Below the pieces are notes generated by a model. The model saw only the letters and a list, made by a program, of their open reading frames with translations, ran no database searches and had not been told where the DNA came from. DNA of 13,621 nt, taken from NCBI GenBank assembly GCA_025929005.1, contig JAICND010000008.1, positions 1 to 13,621 on the forward strand, given 5' to 3'. Both the position numbers and the translations under genes were made by a program. Of the stretch, positions 6,524 through 11,703 are shown piece after piece (position 1 is the stretch's first letter; every line of letters begins with the position of its first letter). The stretch is from Acidimicrobiia bacterium (lineage in GTDB: Bacteria > Actinomycetota > Acidimicrobiia > Spongiisociales > ZC4RG35).

Positions 6524-7443
6524 GCATTCTTGTTTCGACCGAGACACGGCTGCTGGTCCAAGGGCTAGGCAAGACCGGTCGTTTCCACGCCGACCGCTCC
6601 ATCGCCTATGGGACTGAGGTGGTAGGAGCCGTGCATCCCAGCCGTGCTGGCGAGGTCGAAGTATTCGAAGGTGAGACCGACGCCTCGGGATGGCCCGATC
6701 GGCCCGGCAAATACCGGGTCGAAGTTCCCATCTTTCGCTCAGTCGGGGAAGCAGCCGCCGCCACCAACGCCAACGCATCCGTCGTGTTTGTCCCGCCTCC
6801 TTCGGCCGCCGACGCCATCATGGAGGCCGCCGCGGTGGGGGTGCCCTTGATCGTGGCCATCACGGAGGGTGTCCCGGTGGCGGACATGGTCCTCGCCAAG
6901 CGTTATCTGGCTGACAAGCCCGTTCGTCTGGTCGGGCCCAACTGCCCGGGAGTCATCACTCCCCGGGAGTGCAGGATCGGGATCATGCCCGGGTACATCC
7001 ACCAACCCGGACGCATCGGGGTGGTGTCCCGGTCTGGCACCCTCACTTACGAGGCCGTATATCAGCTGACCCGTCTTGGTCTAGGCCAGACCACCGCTGT
7101 GGGTATCGGCGGTGATCCTGTCAACGGCACCAACTTCGTCGACGTCTTGAGGCTGTTCAACGACGATCCGGCCACCGAGGGAGTCGTGATGATCGGAGAG
7201 ATCGGTGGCACCGCCGAGGAGGAAGCGGCGGCCTTCGTTGCCAAGGAGATGAGAAAGCCGGTGGCTGCCTTTATCGCCGGGACCAGCGCCCCTCCCGGCA
7301 AGCGTATGGGGCATGCTGGAGCCATTATCTCGGGTGGCAAAGGCACGGCGGCGGCCAAGATCGCAGCCCTTCAGGAAGCCGGCATCACCATCGCTCCGAC
7401 TCCCACCGATATGGGTACAGCGATGGTTGAGGCGTTGGCGTAA
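6520..7443 (+). CDS. sucD: Succinate-CoA ligase (ADP/GDP-forming), alpha subunit
   Basis: Alpha subunit of succinyl-CoA synthetase, 307 aa, which binds CoA and carries the phosphohistidine. Visible are the CoA-binding Rossmann start (LLVQGLGKTGRFH, 11-23), VGPNCPGVITP (138-148), SRSGTLTYEAV (170-180), GIGGDP (195-200), MIGEIGG (224-230) and the active-site loop RMGHAGAIISGGKG with H265, equivalent to E. coli H246. Two departures from the family are clear. The first glycine loop reads QGLGKTGRFH, one residue shorter than the common QG(F/I)TGxxGTFH form. Residues about 45-68, before VPIF, hold an extra segment of roughly 18 residues. Active-site residues are intact, so it should be functional. 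It joins sucC by GTGA. It could be confused with a malate-CoA ligase alpha subunit, but SGTLTYEAVYQ and its place beside sucC favour SucD. Confidence 0.95.
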   Translation: MSILVSTETRLLVQGLGKTGRFHADRSIAYGTEVVGAVHPSRAGEVEVFEGETDASGWPDRPGKYRVEVPIFRSVGEAAAATNANASVVFVPPPSAADAIMEAAAVGVPLIVAITEGVPVADMVLAKRYLADKPVRLVGPNCPGVITPRECRIGIMPGYIHQPGRIGVVSRSGTLTYEAVYQLTRLGLGQTTAVGIGGDPVNGTNFVDVLRLFNDDPATEGVVMIGEIGGTAEEEAAAFVAKEMRKPVAAFIAGTSAPPGKRMGHAGAIISGGKGTAAAKIAALQEAGITIAPTPTDMGTAMVEALA

Positions 7444-7467
7444 ACCAAATCCCCTTACACTCCACTT
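7435..7467 (+). promoter_or_regulatory. Probable leaderless promoter of lemA
   Basis: TACACT (7456-7461) is a good TANNNT -10 that ends exactly 6 nt before the ATG at 7468, with no ribosome site between, so the lemA transcript is probably leaderless. A TTGGCG -35 candidate (7435-7440) overlaps the end of sucD with a 15-nt spacer, slightly short. The gap after the sucD stop is only 24 bp and holds no hairpin terminator. Confidence 0.5.
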
Positions 7468-8013
7468 ATGGAATGGATCATCCTCGGAGTAGTCGTTCTG
7501 CTTGTCCTGTGGGCATTCACCACCTACAACAGCCTCGTCACCAAACGCAATCGGGTCGACAACGCCTGGGGCCAGGTGGAGGTTCAGACGAAGAGGAGAT
7601 ACGACCTGATTCCCAACGTGGTCGAAAGCGTGAAGGGATACGCCAGCCACGAACAGCAGACATTTGAGAAGGTAGTTCAGGCCCGCAGCCTCGCTCAGAG
7701 TGCCAGCACTCCCGGCCAGCAGGCTCAGGCCGAGAATCTTCTCACGGGCGCTCTCCGCCAACTCTTCGCCGTGGCCGAGGCCTACCCCGAACTGCGGGCT
7801 TCGGAGAACTTCCAGGCGTTACAAGCGGAGCTTTCCGAAACCGAGAACAAGATTGCGGTCTCCCGCCAGATCTACAACGACTCGGTTCTCACCTACAACA
7901 ACGCCGCTCAGACCGCCCCCACCAACCTGGTCGCCGGCATCTTCGGTTTCAAGGTCCGGGAGTTCTTCGACGCTCCTGACGCGGCCGACGAGGCTCCCAA
8001 GGTCCAGTTCTGA
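7468..8013 (+). CDS. lemA: LemA family membrane protein
   Basis: LemA-family protein of 181 aa, close to the family's usual ~185-190. A single N-terminal membrane helix (about residues 3-19, WIILGVVVLLVLWAFTT) is followed by the diagnostic start of the LemA helical domain: YNSLVTKRNRVDNAWGQVEV then RRYDLIPNVVESVKGYASHE. Helical segments continue through LRASENFQALQAELSETENKI and the conserved ending of the type YNxxVxxYNN..P.N..A..FGF (YNDSVLTYNNAAQTAPTNLVAGIFGF). Its biochemical role is not established in bacteria. It is commonly encoded beside TPM or DUF2207 proteins and, in several groups, linked to envelope functions. Here it overlaps the DUF2207 gene (see that entry), so the two are probably made together. 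Its own promoter appears leaderless. Confidence 0.95.
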   Translation: MEWIILGVVVLLVLWAFTTYNSLVTKRNRVDNAWGQVEVQTKRRYDLIPNVVESVKGYASHEQQTFEKVVQARSLAQSASTPGQQAQAENLLTGALRQLFAVAEAYPELRASENFQALQAELSETENKIAVSRQIYNDSVLTYNNAAQTAPTNLVAGIFGFKVREFFDAPDAADEAPKVQF

Positions 8014-9869
8014 GTCGTCTCTGGCGTTCGGCCGCGGCGGCCCTGGCGGGCCTGGCCCTTCTCCTGGTGCCCGTCGCGGCGCTGGCACAAGAGTTCAGCC
8101 TGCCCGAAGCCAACATCCAGGTCGAGGTTCAGCCCGATGGTTCGGTAATGGTCATTGAGCACCTGACCTACAGTTTCAACGGGGACTTCTCTGGCGCCTA
8201 CCGCGAGATACCGCTGCGGGCAGGGGAGTCGATCGTCGATGTCAGCGTTAGCGAGGCCGGTGACCGCTACGCCTCTGGAGGCTGCACGGACCTCGGCTGC
8301 AACTCCCCTCCCAGCACCTTCGGGGTAACCGACCTCGGGGGCAGGATCCGAGTCGTCTGGCACTACCGGAGTTTTGGCGACACCCGCACCTTCACTCTCA
8401 GCTACCGCATGCTCGGATTGGCCAAAGCTGCCGATGATGTCGTGGACGTTTACCTTCAGGTGTGGGGAGACGAATGGAAGGAACCTCTCGACTCCCTGAC
8501 GGCATCGATGAGCCTCCCCGGCCCGGCTGCACCAGGCGACGTTCGAGTCTGGGGTCATCCGTCGTCGATCAGTGGGTCAACCAGCCTCGGGGCCGATCAG
8601 GCCCGCCCCACCCTGGAGGCTTCCAACATTCCACCCGGTCAATACGTGGAGATGAGAGTGGTGTTTCCGAGGTCGCTGCTCACGTCTACGAGCGGTGCCA
8701 CCGTGATTGCGGGCAATCGTCTCCAGGACATCATCAACGAAGAGCAGGAGCTGGTCGAGGCCGACCAACGACGGGCGGGTCTTCTCCGGGCCCTGGCCAT
8801 CGCCCTGCTCGGGCTCATTTTTGTGCCCGGTCTTGTCGGCGTGATCTACATCTATTTCCGTTATGGCCGGGAACCGGCCGTGGCCTATGACCGTGAATAT
8901 GAACAGGAACCGCCGTCGGACCTCCCCCCGGCGGAGGTTGGAGCGCTCCTAAGCCAGGGCAGTGTCGACGAGCGGCAATTCACCGCAACCATGTTTGAAC
9001 TCATTCGCCGGGGCGCGATCGCGGCCCGACCCGTAACTGTCGATCGGGACACCTGGATGGGTCTACGCACCGAGCAGATCAGCGACCTTGAACTCTCTGT
9101 CACTGACAACCACGAAGCTCTCACCCCCTACGAGACCGAGGTCCTCGGCGTCGTCGAGCGGGTCCTCGATGGAGAGCCGAGGCCCCTTCACGAGTTTCGC
9201 AAGCGGATCCGTGACGACGCCGCAGCCAACGCCACTGCCTACAAAAACTTCCGCACCCGCGCGGTGGCGGCACTGGAGAGTCGAAAGCTGCTCGATCGCC
9301 GCGGTGCCACCAGGCTGGCGGCTACTGCCGGCGCTTTGGTGGTCCTCGCCTTCGTCGCCTTCTTGTTCGCCTCAAAGGTCGCCAGCGGACCTCAGGCCGC
9401 CTTTGTTGCGCCGATGCTGATCCTCGCGGTCGTCTTCAATGCTCTAATCATCGGACTGTTCGCGGCTTCCCGTCGTGGGTACGTGAAGCGCACAGCCGCA
9501 GGGGCACTGGAGGCAGCCCGCTGGAACGCCTTCCGCAGCTACCTCAAGGACTTCAGCCGCCTTCAGGAAGCTCCGCCCATCTCCTTGGCGCTCTGGGATC
9601 GGTTTCTCGTCTACGCAATCGGGTTCGGTATTGCCGAGGAAGTCCTCGAGGCCGCCCGCCTGCGGGCACCGGCCGAACTGGAACAGAGTTCGAGCATCTA
9701 CTGGTTCGGTTCCCATGGATACACAGGTGGCGGAACCGAAAACGCCTTTGCCGGGCTCACCTCCGCCCTCAACGGTGCCTTTACCCCGCCTTCGGGTAGT
9801 GGTGGGGGCGGGGGGTTCTCGGGTGGAGGTGGTGGCGGCGGGGGTGGTGGCGGCGGTGGAGCCTGGTAG
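8010..9869 (+). CDS. DUF2207 family membrane protein with signal peptide and poly-glycine tail (probable CTG start)
   Basis: About 619 aa from the CTG at 8010. The only in-frame ATG/GTG/TTG near the family's N-terminus is a GTG at 8067, which would cut a signal peptide in half. Reading from CTG gives (M)SRLWRSAAAALAGLA, then a hydrophobic core ending VAALA before QEFS: a textbook signal peptide with an AxA site. CTG also forms a 4-base overlap with the lemA stop (CTGA), as at other junctions here, and AAGG (7999-8002) lies 7 nt upstream. The extracytoplasmic DUF2207 part follows (YREIPLRAGESIVDVSV). Numbered from the GTG at 8067, a membrane helix lies at 240-263, then a cytoplasmic segment with LPPAEVGALLSQG and ATMFELIRRGAI, two more helices (417-437, 447-467), and LWDRFLVYAIGFGIAEEVLEA, a common family ending. 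The tail is almost pure glycine ending AW. DUF2207 function is unknown; pairing with LemA is common. Confidence 0.9.
   Translation: MSRLWRSAAAALAGLALLLVPVAALAQEFSLPEANIQVEVQPDGSVMVIEHLTYSFNGDFSGAYREIPLRAGESIVDVSVSEAGDRYASGGCTDLGCNSPPSTFGVTDLGGRIRVVWHYRSFGDTRTFTLSYRMLGLAKAADDVVDVYLQVWGDEWKEPLDSLTASMSLPGPAAPGDVRVWGHPSSISGSTSLGADQARPTLEASNIPPGQYVEMRVVFPRSLLTSTSGATVIAGNRLQDIINEEQELVEADQRRAGLLRALAIALLGLIFVPGLVGVIYIYFRYGREPAVAYDREYEQEPPSDLPPAEVGALLSQGSVDERQFTATMFELIRRGAIAARPVTVDRDTWMGLRTEQISDLELSVTDNHEALTPYETEVLGVVERVLDGEPRPLHEFRKRIRDDAAANATAYKNFRTRAVAALESRKLLDRRGATRLAATAGALVVLAFVAFLFASKVASGPQAAFVAPMLILAVVFNALIIGLFAASRRGYVKRTAAGALEAARWNAFRSYLKDFSRLQEAPPISLALWDRFLVYAIGFGIAEEVLEAARLRAPAELEQSSSIYWFGSHGYTGGGTENAFAGLTSALNGAFTPPSGSGGGGGFSGGGGGGGGGGGGGAW
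9794..9860 (+). repeat. G-rich tract encoding the poly-Gly tail; G-quadruplex-forming pattern
   Basis: The last ~65 bases of the DUF2207 gene are nearly all G on the plus strand. Four runs of three or more G (9794-9796, 9804-9808, 9810-9815, 9821-9823) are separated by loops of 7, 1 and 5, which meets the classical G3+N1-7 rule; a fifth run lies at 9840-9844. Gly-rich tails ending GG-x-W or similar are common in DUF2207 and TPM proteins, so protein-level selection explains the G content. Any DNA/RNA structure would be a by-product, or could slow polymerase at the gene end. Confidence 0.6.
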
Positions 9870-9920
9870 CTCGCCCGGATTTTCACCCTGGTTGGCAGGC
9901 AGGGCTGAGCTCATAGTTCA

Positions 9921-9948
9921 TATAGTCCGACCCGTCCACGAGGAGGAG
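9921..9948 (+). promoter_or_regulatory. Promoter -10 and strong ribosome-binding site of the small membrane protein gene
   Basis: TATAGT (9921-9926) is a near-consensus -10 and AGGAGGAG (9941-9948) is a strong Shine-Dalgarno 6 nt before the ATG at 9955. The expected transcription start near 9933 leaves a leader of about 22 nt. A -35 at normal spacing is not evident; TTGGCA at 9892-9897 is 23 nt away. The ribosome site settles the start of the next gene, although its frame stays open far upstream inside the DUF2207 gene. Confidence 0.55.
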
Positions 9949-9954
9949 TCTGGA

Positions 9955-10356
9955 ATGACAGCCGAGGGTGAGCAGAGCGCGGGAACCCCCGCATCGCCGA
10001 TGAACAAGCCATCGACCACCGGCAGCCAGGGGCTGTTGATGATCGGGGCGGCTTTGATTGTGGCCGGGTGGGTCTTGTTCGGCCTCCTCATCGGGGAATA
10101 TGCCCGTTCGGGCGTCTACGTCGGGTTGGCTGCTCTGGTCCTTCTGTCCGTGCTCGGCATGGGCGGAATCGGAGTAGGTGCCGGCACCCAGCGGACGATC
10201 GGACTTTTTATGGGTCTCGCCTTGTTGGTGGATGTTCTCAATGACGTCCGCTTCTCGGGATTCCCTGACGAATTTCTAGACGTCCTGGCCTATCTCGTGT
10301 TCGTGGCAGGCGCCGCTCTGATGTTCTGGGGCGCCCGGGGAATCAAGGCGAATTAG
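9955..10356 (+). CDS. Small four-helix membrane protein, unknown function
   Basis: Protein of 133 aa. A polar, Ser/Pro/Thr-rich N-terminus (1-25) is followed by about four hydrophobic segments (roughly 27-47, 53-73, 82-97, 108-126) with short loops and a basic end (ARGIKAN). I see no catalytic motif and do not recognise a named family. Its place between sucD and purN is where many actinobacteria keep small multi-helix membrane proteins (the Rv0954/Rv0955 position in M. tuberculosis), so it may be a distant counterpart, but that rests on position only. The start is fixed by AGGAGGAG 6 nt upstream; the frame is open further upstream over the DUF2207 gene but that part is shadow sequence. Its TAG stop overlaps the stop of the convergent DUF169 gene. 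Confidence 0.8.
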   Translation: MTAEGEQSAGTPASPMNKPSTTGSQGLLMIGAALIVAGWVLFGLLIGEYARSGVYVGLAALVLLSVLGMGGIGVGAGTQRTIGLFMGLALLVDVLNDVRFSGFPDEFLDVLAYLVFVAGAALMFWGARGIKAN

Positions 10357-11075
10357 AACCGCCGCTTGTCAGCCTCGGCATAACCAACCACAGCCCGGTC
10401 TGCCCGAACCACCGCGTCCAGTGCGGTCGCCAGTTCGATAAGTCGGGTGGCGGGAAGGGCACACGTCAGTTCGTCGTCGTGCATTCCGGTTCGTGCGCGC
10501 GAGAGGGCGCATCCCATCGACACGGCTATGACGCCCTGATCGGCTGCCCTCGGAAGGATCTGGCATTGCGGCTTGCCCAGGAACTCGACCGCGACTGCGT
10601 CCGCAACCTCCATCATCTGCCGTGGTTTGAGCCTCAACAAGACAACATCAGGTAACGACTTGGCTTGTGAGACGGGCCCATAAGTGATTGCAGCCGGGCG
10701 ACGGGAGAGCGCGGCGACACCGGCGAAGGCTTCCAATGTCACCCATCCCACATCCAGGAGTGCGCCGACGTCGCTCTTGTCGATGATGTCGCCCGCTTCG
10801 GCCAAGCCATGGGTGAAGCGACCGACTGAGCAATTGCCGTGATCTTGGGGGGCGGTGTGAAACGTCGACGCATGGGCCTCCATCCAGAACACACAAGAAG
10901 CCGCCACACGGCCGGCTCGACCATCCTCAGTAGGAGTGCTCATGGGTTTGTCGTAATACGGAGCACCGTTGACCGGTGCCACTTCGTGAAAGGTGATGGC
11001 GACCGGGGAATGCTCGAGTCCGAGGAGCTCTTCGATCTTGCTGCCCGCTTCACGGAGTGCGGTAATGGTGTCCAT
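10353..11075 (-). CDS. DUF169 domain protein, unknown function
   Basis: Protein of 240 aa resembling the DUF169 (COG2043) family. Landmarks are an N-terminal PVAITFHE strand, a Cys-containing centre (C61 in ASCVFWMEA, C82 in GNCSVGRFTHGL), LPDVVLLRLKP (141-151), then MGCALSRARTGMHDDELTCALP, which matches the family's (G)C-x-x-x-R-x-x-TG-(L/M)-x-DDE-(L/M)-x-x-A-(I/L)-P signature with C189. Other cysteines are C171 and C205. The spread of Cys plus H79 suggests possible metal or redox chemistry, but no function is established for the family; some members occur with anaerobic or one-carbon metabolism genes. No signal peptide or membrane segment, so probably cytosolic. Transcribed away from purN on a probable leaderless promoter, and its stop overlaps that of the membrane protein gene. 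It interrupts the usual sucD-purN stretch. Confidence 0.85.
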   Translation of the reverse strand: MDTITALREAGSKIEELLGLEHSPVAITFHEVAPVNGAPYYDKPMSTPTEDGRAGRVAASCVFWMEAHASTFHTAPQDHGNCSVGRFTHGLAEAGDIIDKSDVGALLDVGWVTLEAFAGVAALSRRPAAITYGPVSQAKSLPDVVLLRLKPRQMMEVADAVAVEFLGKPQCQILPRAADQGVIAVSMGCALSRARTGMHDDELTCALPATRLIELATALDAVVRADRAVVGYAEADKRRF

Positions 11076-11124
11076 CGGGGGACCCTAGCGTTCGTACAAT
11101 CGCAGCCAAGCCAAGGGGTATTCG
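11076..11124. promoter_or_regulatory. Compact divergent promoters of the DUF169 gene and purN
   Basis: On the minus strand, TTGGCT, 16 nt, then TAGGGT (11087-11082) ends 6 nt before the DUF169 ATG: a leaderless promoter with a plausible -35. On the plus strand, TACAAT (11095-11100) is a near-consensus -10 for purN and AAGGGG (11113-11118) an adequate ribosome site. The purN -10 lies between the -35 and -10 elements of the DUF169 promoter, so the two promoters physically overlap and probably compete. No clear purine-regulator operator is visible. Confidence 0.5.
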
Positions 11125-11703
11125 ATCGACTTTGCCGTGCTGGCCAGTGGAGCCGGGACCAACCTGCAAGCCCTTCTCGACTCTGGAATCGAGGGTATCC
11201 GGGTGGTCATATCCGACGTGGCGGACGCCTTTGCGGTACGCCGCGCGACTGAGGCCAGCATTCCGACGGAAATCGTTCCATTCGCAAACAATCGATCTGC
11301 GTTCACGGAGAAGATCTGCGAAGCGGCCGCAAAGTACGGGGCGGAGGCTCTGGTACTGGCCGGGTTCATGCGAGTCCTCGGACCCGCAGCCATCGAGCGC
11401 TTTCCCCACCGGATACTGAACATCCACCCCTCCTTGTTGCCCGCCTTTCCCGGCGTCAACGCCGTCTCCCAGGCGTTGTCTCACGGGGTCACCATCACGG
11501 GGGTGACCGTGCATTTCGTAGACGAGAAGATCGATCACGGGCCGATCATCGCCCAACGGGCGGTCCCGGTCCTTCCCGGCGATGACGAGGAATCGTTGCA
11601 TGCACGAATTCAGAAGGTGGAGCACGACCTCTACCCGCGTGTGGTCGCCGCCTTCTTGAGGGGTGACGTGCTCGTTGAACAGGGAAAGGTGGTGCTGAGG
11701 TGA
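11125..11703 (+). CDS. purN: Phosphoribosylglycinamide formyltransferase (PurN), probable ATC start
   Basis: Glycinamide ribonucleotide transformylase, third step of de novo purine synthesis, using 10-formyl-THF. Catalytic residues are present: N99 and H101 in NIHPSLLPAFPG and D137 in HFVDEKIDHGP, equivalent to E. coli N106, H108, D144 (numbering from codon 11125). No ATG, GTG or TTG exists upstream in frame before a stop at 11086; the first usual start, GTG 11137, deletes most of strand beta-1. ATC at 11125 yields MDFAVLASGAGTNL, aligning residue for residue with E. coli MNIVVLISGNGSNL, and AAGGGG lies 6 nt upstream, against 18 nt for the GTG. I therefore place the start at ATC: 192 aa, against 188 from GTG. 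A sequencing error in an ATG is possible. N112 replaces a usually conserved His after the PG of AFPG. The gene overlaps purH by GTGA. Confidence 0.93.
   Translation: MDFAVLASGAGTNLQALLDSGIEGIRVVISDVADAFAVRRATEASIPTEIVPFANNRSAFTEKICEAAAKYGAEALVLAGFMRVLGPAAIERFPHRILNIHPSLLPAFPGVNAVSQALSHGVTITGVTVHFVDEKIDHGPIIAQRAVPVLPGDDEESLHARIQKVEHDLYPRVVAAFLRGDVLVEQGKVVLR

Noticed and set aside
6520..7443. sucD as malate-CoA ligase alpha subunit (mtkB)
   Set aside because: Segments such as SGTLTYEAVYQ and GQTTAVGIGGDP follow the succinate enzyme, and no serine-cycle genes are nearby.
7081..7761. 226-codon minus-strand open frame over sucD and lemA
   Set aside because: It crosses the end of sucD, the lemA promoter and lemA; no protein-like motifs seen.
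9698..9886. Minus-strand small ORF with a poly-proline stretch
   Set aside because: The prolines are simply the reverse complement of the poly-Gly codons of the DUF2207 tail.
9886..9904. CCCTG / CAGGG hairpin after the DUF2207 stop as a terminator
   Set aside because: Stem of only 5 bp with a 9-base loop and no T-run; too weak to call.
9631..9954. Upstream extension of the small membrane protein's frame
   Set aside because: It overlaps the DUF2207 coding sequence, the Gly-tract frame gives VVVGAGGS-like shadow residues, and a strong AGGAGGAG site fixes the start at 9955.
11137..11703. purN starting at the GTG at 11137
   Set aside because: It would lack the first residues of strand beta-1 and lies 18 nt from the only ribosome site; kept only as the fallback if ATC at 11125 is excluded.
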